64,000 nt of DNA from Aurifilum marmelostoma (GCA_027559495.1 JAMXSV010000021.1:434001-498000); one strand, 5' to 3'; shown: positions 10,973 through 21,768, counted from the stretch's first letter. Notes: generated by a model from the sequence alone, not told the origin. Numbers and translations: made by a program.

Positions 10973-12860
10973 GATGCTGCTGTTGGCTTGTTGCTTTTGC
11001 AATCTCGAGAACAACAAGCAAACAATTCCCTGATTCCGAATGACTTCTCGAGGGACTGAAAAAGGTGTCTCTCAGGAACAACCACCCTCCAGAGGACGGC
11101 GCTGCACTAAACAGGTACCCAAGGTACAAAACAGACGAGGGCTTTTTCGCGACAGGGCCCCCTAATTCCCCTTGTAAGCTGGAAATTAGGCTTGGTTTCG
11201 GTGGAATAGGCCGAGGCTAGTATGTGGATGTACCAGAGACCAGGGGCGGCCTTTTTTTGGGAAAATAAGCCCTGAAGAAGAGGCGCAGGAGGTTTGCCCA
11301 CGGGCTTCTCGACTCGTCTTGTGCTTCCGGGGTATCGGATACTTCGGAGTCGAATCTGGAAGAAACTCGACGAAAACTGATATAAAGGGACAAAATGTTA
11401 ACGCATTAGTTGTTAGTCTTGCGGTACGTTGCAAAAAGCCATTCTTCTTGTGTACAGATTCGGGATCTAGACTCACTCTCCCTCTCCCGATTTCTCAAGA
11501 AACACAGAGAGAGGGGAAGGGAAATAAATGTTGAAGGAGACGGAGAAGGGGGGGGGGGGGGGGGAGAGGGCCTTACCCACTGGTCTATTGGGTGTTCCTC
11601 TCCTCCGAAAGAGAAAACAACGCTGTCACACACCCACTAATAAAAATAGTGTGTGATGTGAATTTGAGATGCAGCAGAAATTGTGATTGATATGTGCACG
11701 TGGCTCAAGCCTTCTTTTTTTCAGAGAGAAGGGGGGGAAAATGTTGCCAGAATTAGTGTCCGATGGTAACGTTGGACCACAACGGGTTTGACGAATCGCT
11801 GATTGAAGGAGAGGGGTATCTTTTTTTAGAAGAATAAGTCTCGTCGCTGCCGAGGTCTAAAAGAAGAAGAAGCAGCAGAAGAAAAAGTTGAACGACGCCA
11901 GGTCTATAAAATGTGGTGCTAATGAATGCAGTCGAGAAACGATAGGTGTAAAGGCTCCCTTCCGAGTGGGCTGTGGATGCATGCAGTGTGATGGATCCAG
12001 TGGAAGCGGTTGGAGGGTAATGAAGGAGTACCAAAGAATAAGAGAACGCCGGCGTACTTTGTGAAAATAATAAGAAGAAGAAGAATAATAATAGAGGGGA
12101 TGAATGAATTAAGTAGAAGGAGGAAAGAGAGAGAGAAAAAAAAACGAGACAAAGCAACAGAGAGGGGGGTAATTGCTAGAACTACCAGAGCTCTGCTGTT
12201 CCGCTTGTATAGGGAGGAGGAGGGGAAAGGGAGGAAGGAAGAAGGAGAAAAAAAAATATCAACAAGATTGTTTGTAATGTACCATGCTGCTGGAAGGGAA
12301 AAAAAAAAAAAAATCACCACGAAAGTAGATGCGATGAATCTTTTTTTCCTTCCTGGCAGACTTGACTTAATATGTATCCTAGTGCCCCAACACATGGACC
12401 TAACTGTTGACGATCTCGCTAGCCTCGTGCGGGTACGAGCGAAGGGGGGGCCCTTGCGCTTGAACACAGACAGGGACCAGAGTTGGAACTGGGACGAAAT
12501 CTGCACGAGGGTCCGCTTCAGGTTTTCCCAGGTTTTGGCGGTTCTGCCGGGTTGCAGGCCGAAAAGGAAGGAAAAAAAAAGGAAAAAAAGTGTGGGGGAA
12601 GAGGGGGGGGGGGGGGGGAGAGAGATCCATCTTTGTCCCCCAGGCCGAACACCGAATTCACTATCCGCTGCTGGGGCAAGGCTGAGAGAGGGTGTGGGTG
12701 GGTGCTGGGTTGGGATTCCTCCTGTTTTGAGCGAGGGGAGGAGGCTGCCCAGCAACAGAACAAAAGTCCTGCAAGCCTCTTCCCACACGTGGTAGGTAGG
12801 ACTGTTCAGTAGGGAACGTTGCACTACCTGAGATATGCCCCGGTATTTGAGAGAGGAGAG

Positions 12861-12950
12861 GGGTGACCCAAGGAGGTCACCCACCCCCATGAGATACGGG
12901 GTAGACCCCGTCAAGGGATTTGATACCTCGATGTGATTTGATACCTCGAT
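12861..12950. repeat. Two adjacent perfect hairpins plus a 16-base direct repeat
   Basis: GGGTGACC (12861-12868) pairs with GGTCACCC (12875-12882) across a 6-base loop. ACGGGGT (12896-12902) pairs with ACCCCGT (12905-12911) across 2 bases. GATTTGATACCTCGAT then occurs at 12917-12932 and again at 12935-12950. No gene lies here. Confidence 0.85.
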
Positions 12951-14457
12951 TGCATACGCAAGAAAGGCTTCAGTGTAATGCGGTCTGGATTGTGCTGTTG
13001 GTCCTGCCCCCCCCCTCCCCTATGCCAAGTGTGACAAGCTCCTTCTAGACCAATATCATGCCCCGTCATATAGGGCAGATAAGCCAAGAAGACGACGAGG
13101 AGGATTCTCGGGCATCGACCGCGGTATGTGCATGCGTGGAACCTCTCTTGCAATGTTGCCAAGTTCTCTCGTGTCTATCCTTGGGGGCGACCGGTAAGCG
13201 GACTAAATCCGACGACAAGCCCGCATCTTGCATTGCTACCAACACGGCAGCCCACGGAAAGACGACCGCCGCCACATTTGTTGGATCTCTTGTCAGAGTG
13301 GTAGATTCCATGGGTAGCGAGCGCGTTCGCGAGGGACCCACAAGTGGACACGATAGCAGTAGTAAAGGAGCTTGTCAGAGATATGCCCTTTTCCGAGTTT
13401 GAGCAAGCCGCAACCGCCTCCGGTCTCAGGTTGTGCAAGGATAGAGGCTGTGGGGTTTCGCAAAAGCCCAGTGTAGTGTGGCGTCTCATCAACCCCCCCC
13501 CCCCCTGAAGAACAGCAGGGCAGGCAGAGAGACGTGTCTGCACGTCAACGAATTGTCTTGTTCCGATATGCATCGAGGGGCCGAGACTGGGATCTAAATT
13601 TGACGACGGAGCGCAGGAGAATGTTTGTTTTCGTTCCTGGCTGTAAGACTTCATTGGGCCTGGGGATTTTCGAGAGATAGATGTCGTCGTTTGATAGACA
13701 AGCAAATTATGGGCCACCCTGCAGCGGCGCCAACGAGGCATCCAGTCAACATCACGGCAGTCGTCAATTTTGGACGGACCATCTGATCAATAGCACAAGC
13801 CTTCATTTTATCTCATTTGCCTCTTCTCAGGGTTGGCCGACAAGCAGAGCCAAAAGGTACCAGAATTCCACCACAGTAAGTGCTCGACTCTGGTTGTCAG
13901 CACGTGGTCTTGAGCTTGGCTACACGCTCCGAGATCATCTGAACCTCGAGAGAGATTTGATTGTTTCTCAGCCGACGCTCGCTCGCCTCTTCTTGTCGTT
14001 TTGGCGGGTCAAAGTTGCAGTCGCTGATCTGCTTTGTGGGCGGCTTGTTGTGGGCGGCAAATTGACGTGTGCTGAAACACCGTCCCAGACGTGGCCTTGA
14101 CTTTGGACCCCACCCAGACGTTTGGGAGCACCGCAGCGGTCGTATCGACCCTGTCAAGATTTCAAGGGCAAACAAAGACGCGTCAAAGATCAATATTGAT
14201 TGATCCCTTGACACCGGATCTGCCTGCCACTGTCAGCCCTGGCCGGAGTTCCGATCCAGCTCGGTGGTTCCCACACCTTGACCGCTTGCCGTGAGACGTC
14301 TTCCCCGGCAGGGGGATAGCTTGCTGGTTTCTTCTCATGGATTTGCACTATCCGAAGTCTTCGTGATTGGTGATCTCCCTCACTCAAGAGTCGCGAGATC
14401 TGCCAAAAAGCCGAATTTATCCCGCAAGACAGGCGCCGTGAAGACCTGCAAAGCTGA

Positions 14458-15417
14458 TCACTTCCAGTGAAGATCGGCCATGACCTTGGCTTCTGCTGTC
14501 GACCGAATAAAGCGCCGCAGATCTGGTCCAGCCTGCTGATCGTCGCCCAGAACCATGTCTACGTCCTGCGCGGGTGCTCTGCAGCATATAGACCGTGCCG
14601 CCTCGTAGACCTTATCCCACTCGTCCATGGAGAAGTCGCCTTCACTCTCGGCAAGCAGCAGCTCCTCGTGGGAGGTGAAGGCGAGCACATGTACAGACCG
14701 AGACATCTCCACCTGTCGTGGAGACGGATCAACGACGACCGTGCTGTTGCCGTCCTCAGGCGAGACTGCCGCAACGACACATGTCGCGGTCGACCTCATC
14801 GGCACGGCCGCGGACAGCAGGGCCAGGACTGCGGTCTGGAGCAGGGCGGGGATGATGGACAGGTCCTGGCAGGAATAATTAGCCCCGTTTCACAGCCTTG
14901 AGTTTTCTCCCACCAAGGAGAGCAGGAAGGGGTGTCAAGGCAGGGAATCAGCTCCGGGCGCCTAATAATCTCACCGTGCTGGCCTGAACTAGTTTCGTGT
15001 TTACATAGTCATTGGCGGGGGAGGTTGTGATCTGCAATACAATCTGGATGAGGCAGCGCGGAAAATTCTTGATGAGGATGAGCTGTCGCAGAGACTGCTG
15101 CAGCAGCGATTCGAGATGCCGCTCTCGCGTGCCTGGGAGGAAGGGATGGTCAGCAAGCCATGCATCGAGATCTCATGCATTTCCCTGGTATTTAATGAAG
15201 CACAAGAGGGTGAGGAGGAGAACTCACCTCCAACACCTGAAGCAGGCCGCACTATCACATCGACAAGGGCCTCGTAAGGGTGCTCTTCCCTCCTCTGGGC
15301 CTCGATGGGACCGTTGGCAGAGGCTGTGATGGTGTATCCGGCATACGAGTACGTTGCAGACCCGTCAGCCTTGGGCAAGGGGGACATTGCTGCCTCTGGT
15401 TGGAGTGAGGCAGTCAT
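14458..15417 (-). CDS. rrp46: Exosome complex subunit RRP46 (RNase PH-like)
   Basis: Non-catalytic ring subunit of the RNA exosome, acting in nuclear and cytoplasmic 3'-5' RNA processing. Exons 15417-15228, 15132-14975, 14865-14458 give 251 residues. The RNase PH fold is visible from the N-terminal LPKADGSATYSYAGYTI and GPIEAQRREEHPYEALVDV. The middle exon gives the helix around LLQQSLRQLILIKNFPRC, and the third gives LLQTAVLALLSAAVPMRST, the typical segment of these subunits. Introns of 95 and 109 bp have GTGAGT/GTGAGA donors and CAG acceptors. I chose the ATG at 15417; the frame stays open upstream to an ATG at 15573, but that extension is mostly encoded by an ATC microsatellite. Head-to-head with RRD2. 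Confidence 0.88.
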
Positions 15418-15440
15418 GATGATGATGATGATGATGATGA
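15416..15440. repeat. (ATG)n trinucleotide microsatellite abutting the RRP46 start
   Basis: Eight repeats of ATG on the + strand read as ATC repeats on the - strand, ending directly at the chosen RRP46 start codon. If the upstream ATG were used, this would encode an isoleucine run. Confidence 0.9.
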
Positions 15441-15869
15441 CTGGCCTGGTGGATTCTCGAGCCGTGGGCGTCGGTGACTTGTGGCGTCTGGATGTGGTCA
15501 ATGAGTAGCAAGAGCTTCGCTGAGGCTCTTCACTGAAGGTGCGAAGATCTTTCAGTGTTTGTCTTTGCACCAAAGCTTCTTTGCGCCCAGCTAGGCTTAA
15601 TTACTGGCAGCTAGACAAGGGCCAACCTGGCTGGTGGGATGATCTCATAGGCGGGATAGGCTCGCCGGAACCCCACCTTACAGTGACAACAAGCCTACAG
15701 CAGCCAGCGCGGCTCCTCTACCGACCCCTCCTGCAGGGTCCTGAAGCTGTAGCCGCCGGGCAGCCCACTAAACGCCGATACTGCGTACAGCACACACCAC
15801 TCTGCATCACACTTCCTCCTGTATTGCTCATCAAATCAACCAACAATATCGAATCATCGCACCTCCGGA
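15418..15869. promoter_or_regulatory. Bidirectional promoter between RRP46 and RRD2
   Basis: This 452 bp spacer lies between two divergent start codons, so both promoters must lie here or overlap the genes. I recognise no specific operator; the call rests on gene orientation alone. Confidence 0.55.
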
Positions 15870-17198
15870 ATGACCACAACAATGGCTACTGGAGAGACAC
15901 CACAACCGCCACCAGCTGCAGTAGCAGCAGCAGCCCCGTCCTCTGCACAAGGCATTCCAGATCTGAGGCAGAGGCTGCCCAAGCTTGAGCCCAGAAAGCG
16001 ACGGCAAGGTCCCGACAACCCCCTCCCCTTTCCAGAGACGCCAGCCCTCCCTCCTCCACCAGAAGAAGAACCCAAGTCCTTCCAGGTTCCCACACGACGA
16101 ATCCTGTCCAAGGAAGATCATGACCTCTTCCTCGGGTCGCCCACCTACGACCTCGTCGTGGCCTGGGTGTTTGGCCTCTCCGAGTCCGTCGTGGACACGC
16201 CCATATCAGCCATCAAGGACGACGACCTGAGCCCTACGATCAAGAAGCTGCTGTCGATCCTGGACGAGGCCGAGCAGCTCGTCTACCAGAACCCGCCCGA
16301 CGACCAGGGCGGCTCGCGCTTCGGCAACAAGCGCTTCCGAGACTTCCTCGACGGCGCCAAGGCGCGCGCGCCGCAGTGGCACGCCGAGCTGGGCGTCACC
16401 CAGGCCGGCGCGGATGCCGAGCTCGGCGCCTACCTGGGCCAGTCCTTTGGCAACCGCCGGCGCATCGACTACGGCTCGGGCCACGAGCTCAACTTCCTGG
16501 TGTGGCTGCTGTGCCTGTACCGGCTGCGGGTCGTGGGCCGCGGCGACTTCCCCGCGCTGGTGCTGCGGGTGTTTACGCGCTACCTCGAGGTCATGCGCGT
16601 GGTGCAGTCAACGTACTACCTCGAGCCCGCCGGCTCGCACGGCGTCTGGGGCCTCGACGACTACCAGTTCCTGCCCTTCCTCTTCGGGGCCAGCCAGCTG
16701 CTGCACCACAAGTACATCACGCCGCGCGCCATCCACCAGGAGCTGATGCTTGAGCAGTTCGGGCGCGACTACCTGTACCTGAACCAGATCGTCTTTGTCA
16801 ACAGCACCAAGACGGTCAAGGGGCTGCGGTGGCACAGCCCCATGCTGGACGACATCTCGAGCGCCCGGTCGTGGGAGAAGGTCGAGGGCGGCATGAGGCG
16901 CATGTTCGTCGCCGAGGTGCTCAGGAAGCTGCCCGTCATGCAGCACTTCTTGTTCGGCTCGCTGGTCCCCGCCGTCGACGGCATGAGCGACCAGAGCCAG
17001 CTCCCGGGCGTGCCTGACGAGGACGACGACGACGAGGGCGGCGAGGTCCAGGTCTTCCAGGAGGGCGGGGTGAGGCACGTGCACCAGCAGAACGGCTGGG
17101 GCGAGTGCTGCGGGATCAAGGTGCCTAGTGGTGTTGCTGCCGGCATGGAGGCCATGAAGCAAGGGCAACAGCAACTGCGAAGGATACCGTTTGATTAG
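15870..17198 (+). CDS. rrd2: PP2A phosphatase activator / peptidyl-prolyl isomerase RRD2 (PTPA)
   Basis: PTPA-family protein that activates PP2A-type phosphatases and has prolyl isomerase activity; cytosolic. Single exon, 442 residues. After a disordered, Pro-rich first 70 residues, the PTPA fold runs to the end. Family motifs are RRRIDYGSGHELNF, EPAGSHGVWGLDDYQFLPF, LRWHSPMLDDIS and VMQHFLFGSL. The ending (WGECCGIKVPSGVAAG and RIPFD) matches the RRD2 branch rather than RRD1. There is an acidic DEDDDDEGGE insert at about residues 386-395. Length is near or slightly above the family norm because of the N-terminal tail. Strong GC bias in third positions suggests high expression. Paralogue assignment is from motif memory and is fairly secure. 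Confidence 0.93.
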   Translation: MTTTMATGETPQPPPAAVAAAAPSSAQGIPDLRQRLPKLEPRKRRQGPDNPLPFPETPALPPPPEEEPKSFQVPTRRILSKEDHDLFLGSPTYDLVVAWVFGLSESVVDTPISAIKDDDLSPTIKKLLSILDEAEQLVYQNPPDDQGGSRFGNKRFRDFLDGAKARAPQWHAELGVTQAGADAELGAYLGQSFGNRRRIDYGSGHELNFLVWLLCLYRLRVVGRGDFPALVLRVFTRYLEVMRVVQSTYYLEPAGSHGVWGLDDYQFLPFLFGASQLLHHKYITPRAIHQELMLEQFGRDYLYLNQIVFVNSTKTVKGLRWHSPMLDDISSARSWEKVEGGMRRMFVAEVLRKLPVMQHFLFGSLVPAVDGMSDQSQLPGVPDEDDDDEGGEVQVFQEGGVRHVHQQNGWGECCGIKVPSGVAAGMEAMKQGQQQLRRIPFD

Positions 17199-17689
17199 AT
17201 GGGCGCTGGACAGATTGTCTGTTAAAAGAGTAAGTAGTGCTATAATCACCACAAGCATCAGAGTAGCCTCGAAAATATATCCCAGTTAATCGTCAACCTG
17301 CACGGCAACAAAACAAACAAATGAAACAGCACTTTTTTTTTTTTTTTTTTTTGAGACCAGAGAATCGAATTCCAGTAGGCTAAGAGAATGCTGCTAGATC
17401 TAAGAATAATCAAAATAAGCCGTAGAGGTCGTGTCGTGACGGAGAAAAAAAAAAAAAAAAAGAGTTCCCAGTAGCAGATGGGAGAATGCAATGTAAGGAT
17501 CGTCAGTGTGCCGAATATAAGCAACCAAAATAAGAGCCATAGATAAGATGCTCGTGTATGCCAGTCGAATGCAAGTGTCCTTTTCCTTCCCTTGTCATCA
17601 TCATATCCTTCTTACCATTGCTGCTGCTGCTGCTGCTGCTGCTGCTACTCTTTGTCTCAAAAGTCTCCCTTCTCTTCATCATCTGACTC
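17199..17689. other. Convergent spacer with T, A and CTG tracts
   Basis: Lies between the 3' ends of RRD2 and the repeat protein. Holds a T tract (17333-17352), an A tract (17444-17460) and a CTG/TGC trinucleotide run (17619-17646). No gene seen. Confidence 0.6.
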
Positions 17690-19390
17690 TCAGTAAAAGT
17701 CAGGAGTCTCAGTGATATTGAGATACTTGTCCGGGCTACCGCAGGCCAGGTCGAACCAGACCCCAGCGGCGTTCTCGTACAGCTTGCCCACGACATAGGG
17801 GACGGTGGCGCCGTAGAGGTCGCAGCGGGCCGAGCCCTTGATGCCCTCCTCCTCGTGGAACTCGTACGAGGCACAGCCGCCCAGGTGGTCTGGGTTGTCG
17901 TAGATGTCGCAGAACTGGTAGCAGCCCTCGAGGGTGACCTGGACGCCCGAGCGGTTCTCGACCCAGGTGCCGAGGTAGTAGTCGCCGAGGGAGGTGCCGT
18001 GGACGTCGCAGTACGTGTCGGAGGGGTTGGGGGTCCCCGTGGGCATGGACTGCGGGGGAGCCCGTGATGGTGCCCGTGATGGAGGGCACGACCGAGGTGA
18101 TGGAGACGTTCTGGACGGAAGAGGCCGTGACGAGCGGGGTCATGGTGGTGGCGATGATGAAGGTGGACACGCTCGGGGCGGAGACGGAGAAGAGCGGCGT
18201 GGGGCTCTCGGTCGGGAGCGAGCTCTCGATGACGATGGCCAGGGAGCTGCTCGTGAGCGTGGTGACGGGGGTCAGCGTCTTGATCGGCACGGGCGTCTCC
18301 ACGATCACCACCACGGTGCTGCTGCTTCCGGGGTACTCGGTGAGCGTGGTGAAGGGCGACAGCGTCTCGGTCGGAGGCGGCTCGACGGGGACGCTGCTCT
18401 CGATGATCACGGACAGCGTGCTGCTGCTCGAGAGCTCAGTGAGGGTCAGGATGGGCGAGAGCGTCTCGACGGCCGTGGGCAGCGGCGTCTCGATAATAAT
18501 GGCGGCGGTGCTGCTGTTGCTGAAGCCCGCGGTGAGGGTCGTGACGGGGCTGAGGGTGGGCACGCTGACGGGGACGCTGCTCTCGATGACCACAGCGACG
18601 GTGGTGCTGCCGTTGAGCGCGGGGAGGGTCGTGAGGGGCGACAGCGTCTCGACCGGAGGAGGCGGCGAGACGGTGAAGTTGATGGGGGGCACGAGGATGG
18701 AGATGGAGGAGGGCAGCACCGTGAGGACGGGCGAGATGCTGCTGGTGAGGGTGGCATTGCTGATGCTGGGCAGCGGAGGCGGCGGCACGGAGCTGATGGT
18801 GAAGATGCTGACGTTGAGAGGAGGCAGAGGGGTGGGGGTGACGGAGGGCAGGGTAGAGATGTTGAAGGGCGGAGGGGGCACCAGGGTGGAGTTCGGAGCC
18901 GGGGCCACGGTGAGGGACAGGTTCGCGGTGGGGAGGACGGTGAGCAGCGAGCTGACAGGAGGCGGCAGCGGCGCGGTGAAGGTGATGTTGGGCAGCGTGC
19001 CGTTGAAGACACCAGTGACATTGGCCACGACAGAAGACGACGAGGGCAGGTAGGTGATGGTCGTGGGCTTGGTGACCGTCACGGTCACGTAGCGGATCTG
19101 CACCGGGCACACGTTGGCCGAGGTGGCAGAGGTGTGGACGGCAAGGGCAGTGGACGTGATGGTGGTCGGGTTGGCGTCCGCGTCCTCGGCCTCACGCCTC
19201 AGCAAAGCCTCATTGTCGCCACGATGCTCGAGGGCACCGCTGAGTCTCTGCCAGAGCTGTATTGTGTGGAAAGAACAAAAGAGGTGTGGTGGTCAGCCCA
19301 GGTACTCTAAGTCTCTTTGAGGGGCGGTTTATATATGAGACGTGTGGTGGCTCAAATCTCTAGCCGAGACCAGACCGTTGGGAAGAATGA

Positions 19391-19425
<35 letters not shown>

Positions 19426-19531
19426 CTGGAATTGTGCTTTGGAATTTGCTCACATTTCTGGGCTGAGGGAATGCGGCGGCCTGCAGAGACAGCAGGGATC
19501 CCAGAACCCCGAGAAGGGCTTGTTGCTTCAT
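17690..19531 (-). CDS. Secreted Ser/Thr-rich repeat protein with C-terminal PAN/Apple-like cysteine domain, interrupted by a 1-base frameshift
   Basis: Extracellular or cell-wall protein of unknown function. Exon 1 (19531-19454) encodes a signal peptide beginning MKQQALLGVLGSLLSLQAAA. A 197 bp intron (19453-19257) follows, then exon 2 (19256-17690). The corrected length is 547 residues. The middle is Ser/Thr/Val/Pro-rich with about five imperfect 30-35-residue repeats of the form LSPxTTLT...SSSTxxVIIESSVP, likely O-glycosylated. The last 110 residues change character and hold six cysteines (GCYQFCDIY, GGCASYEF, ARCDLYGA, DLACGS), like PAN/Apple-type fungal secreted domains. Oddity: the frame shifts at the five-G run 18054-18058 (+ strand). 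With one G fewer the repeat region reads through as TGSPQSMPTGTPNPSDTYC. A splice site there is not convincing. Function not recognised. Confidence 0.78.
19392..19423. repeat. (TG)16 microsatellite inside an intron
   Basis: Sixteen TG units lie within the first intron of the secreted repeat-protein gene, reading as CA repeats on the coding strand between the donor at 19453 and the acceptor at 19257. Confidence 0.9.
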
Positions 19532-20742
19532 ATTTTTATAACGAAGGACCGAAGAAACTTTAATATCCTTTTTCCTTTCTTTGATCTGTTGGAATGATGA
19601 TCAAGATAAGTGTTCAAAAAAAAAAAAGCGAGTGAAAGTCTCGAGAGTGAAGAAAGAGTGTTGTGAGTATCGAGGAAGGGGGGAAAAGGCTGCTTGCTCT
19701 GGTGAATCCTGATGCGAAGGAGGAGGTCCATACTGAAGTTGAGAGCATCGTCGAGGATTCTTATAGACGTTCAGCCTGTTGGGACGCTCTCTGGAGCTCT
19801 CCTCTCTTCCTCCTCCTCGCTGCTCTCCGGTCTGCACCGTGAGGGATGACATTTGCAGCTGAGGCTTGAAAAACTGTCCTAAGTGGTAAGGGATGCTCAT
19901 GTCAGTACTGGTGGCCGGGCACAACAAGGGAACACTCACCATCTCGGCCTATAGGGCAGCAAGGGAGACGGGAACCATCGCATCACGTCGAGACATGAGG
20001 CAAGCCAAGCTGAGAAAGTCCTACACACAAAGACAGCATCATGACTTCACAACAACCCGCTATTGCACCTGCCCTGCTTTTGGTTCATCTGGACTCAATT
20101 TTCTGTTTTTAAAAGAACCCGCCCTTGGTTGCCTAGTGTGGCACACGGAGCGGCCAGACTCCCTTCTTCTGGACGGCGATGCTGGACCCCTCGCCCCTAG
20201 CCGTCCTAATGTCCTCGCTCCCCGGTCCAAAACATGAAACTTTATTCTCTTATTGTTTTTTCGTGTTCATGTAGTGTCTTGATCGACAAGGAAAAACGCC
20301 GGATACGATTTGGTGGGGTATCGAAACAAGGCTCACTCTGAACGCCGACGTGCCCCCATCCTGCTTCGCGTGAGACCCGAGATGCACTTGGTGCGTTGAT
20401 TCGCAGTAAGAAAAAACAATCAAAACAAGAAAAGAAACCCCTCCATAAGCTTATGATGTCTAGCCCGGTGCCGCAGACTTTCCAGTAGTAGCAAACCATG
20501 CCGTTAGGGAGAGACATATTGGTTCGTATAGACATCCTTTTTTCTGAGACCCTGCCCCTACAAACCTGCCCTGACCTTTTGCCTTCTTGTCCAGTGACTC
20601 TGCCTCCTGCAATTTGCCAGCCGTGTTGTGCTGTCTGTGTCTGACTGGATCGATCTCGGCCAAAGGGGGGGAAAGAGAGGACAGGAAAAAAGAGAGAGAG
20701 AGGACAAAAAAAAAAAAAAAAGGAGAACCCTGCTCTACGCTC
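19532..20742. other. Intergenic spacer, no gene seen
   Basis: 5' region of the secreted repeat-protein gene and 3' region of the disordered-protein gene. Contains A-rich tracts at 19615-19627 and 20705-20720. Open frames are short and lack protein-like composition. Confidence 0.55.
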
Positions 20743-21768
20743 TCAGTCCTCCCAGATGGTCTCCAGATCCAGGTCGCCCCGTCGCTCAGCGCCACAGACA
20801 CTCCACCGCTTGCGCTTGTCTCTGGTGCCAAATCCCATGATGGTCCGGCCCCGCACAGGCATGTCTAGGCTGCTGCGTCCCTTGGGCTCGCCTCCGTCCT
20901 CGGCGTCAGCAGCAGCCTTGAGCTGTGCGATCTTTTCCGCCTCCACCGCGGCCTCCTCGGCATCAGGGGTATCCGGGATGGTCTCCAGGCTGGAGATGCT
21001 GGGGCTCCGGGACCGCATGGAGATGGGGGTCGAGGGCACGGAAGAGGAAGGAGGGTAGCCGGATGAGAACGTGTAGCTGTCGCTGGCAGTGTCATACGGT
21101 CGCTGTACCGGGGAGGAGGCGACCGAAGACCATGCTGAAGTAGTAGAAGAAGAAGAGGAGTAGCCACCCGCGGTGGTGGTGCTGGTGGAGGAGGAGGAGG
21201 AGCCGCCTGCCACATAGCGGAGGGGTGACGATGGGCGTCTGTGCCGAACCGCCGGCGCCGATGTGATGTCCAGATTTGGTACGCTACTCCGCTCCGAACC
21301 ATGTCGCTCTGGGTCTAACACAGAGCTCCGCGTAGGCGAGACGGGAGGATAGATCTCATCTACGGGCTTCCGCATCGCACGAGCCCGGTGGGGAGAACCC
21401 AAGGGGCTCTCTGGTCGGGGTATGATGATATGGCCCAGGCCGTTCACGCCAGGCAGTGACTGTGCTCGTCCCATCGGCGGAGGCGCCAGACTGGCAGCCG
21501 ACTTGGACCTCATGTGGTTGCCCGACAGGGGCGAGGTGGTTCGTGGCCGGTAGGGGAGGGCGGCGGCATTCCAAGTGGGAGAGACAGGTGAGGCGGGAGA
21601 AGGGTCGGTGGAACGCCGCATGGTGGGTGGTTTTCGAGGAGAGTCGAGGTCGGAAGCGGAGGCAGAGGTGGAAGACTGAAGGGTGTAGTTGGAGTGCTGC
21701 AGGCGGAGCGTGGGAAGAGGTGCAGGTCGAAACTCCTCGAGCTTCTCGGTCTCGGGAACAGACTCCAT
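20743..21768 (-). CDS. Intrinsically disordered Ser/Pro-rich protein of unknown function
   Basis: Single exon of 341 residues. Almost the whole chain is Ser/Pro/Arg-rich and low-complexity, with many SP and TP dipeptides that would suit proline-directed kinases. Ordered-looking, probably conserved pieces are an acidic helix (ETIPDTPDAEEAAVEAEKIA, about residues 270-290) and the C-terminus KRKRWSVCGAERRGDLDLET, ending IWED. Such conserved tails are typical of fungus-specific proteins of unknown role. No signal peptide or membrane segment. I do not recognise a domain and assign no function. Coding status is supported by the long uninterrupted frame and the composition contrast with its surroundings. 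Confidence 0.75.
   Translation of the reverse strand: MESVPETEKLEEFRPAPLPTLRLQHSNYTLQSSTSASASDLDSPRKPPTMRRSTDPSPASPVSPTWNAAALPYRPRTTSPLSGNHMRSKSAASLAPPPMGRAQSLPGVNGLGHIIIPRPESPLGSPHRARAMRKPVDEIYPPVSPTRSSVLDPERHGSERSSVPNLDITSAPAVRHRRPSSPLRYVAGGSSSSSTSTTTAGGYSSSSSTTSAWSSVASSPVQRPYDTASDSYTFSSGYPPSSSVPSTPISMRSRSPSISSLETIPDTPDAEEAAVEAEKIAQLKAAADAEDGGEPKGRSSLDMPVRGRTIMGFGTRDKRKRWSVCGAERRGDLDLETIWED

Larger units (their letters stand above)
10740..14457. other. 3.7 kb gene-free low-complexity region
   Basis: Contains an A tract (10917-10936) running into an AG dinucleotide array (10936-10966), poly-G runs near 11551 and 12607, several A-rich tracts (12130-12310), two perfect hairpins (12861-12911) and a 16-base direct repeat (12917-12950). 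Long frames on both strands between 11919 and 12914 consist mainly of homopolymer-derived residues and overlap antiparallel, so I do not call them genes. It contains at least the NAD kinase promoter; the rest is unexplained. Confidence 0.6.

Noticed and set aside
11919..12914. Long opposing frames (331 codons on -, 261 on +) in the low-complexity region
   Set aside because: They overlap antiparallel, consist mostly of Phe/Ser/Leu or Lys/Arg/Glu from homopolymers, and show no domain.
13175..14214. Frames of 100-190 codons on both strands upstream of RRP46
   Set aside because: No domains, mutually overlapping, and composition like the surrounding spacer.
15416..15440. Short tandem units considered as CRISPR-like
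   Set aside because: Pure trinucleotide microsatellite without spacers; CRISPR arrays are not expected in fungal nuclei.
17994..19310. 438- and 329-codon + strand frames opposite the secreted repeat protein
   Set aside because: Gly/Arg/Asp repeats are complements of the Ser/Thr repeat codons; no independent coding evidence.
19326..19338. TATATAA-like box, first taken as the promoter of the secreted protein
   Set aside because: It lies inside the first intron once the signal-peptide exon is recognised.
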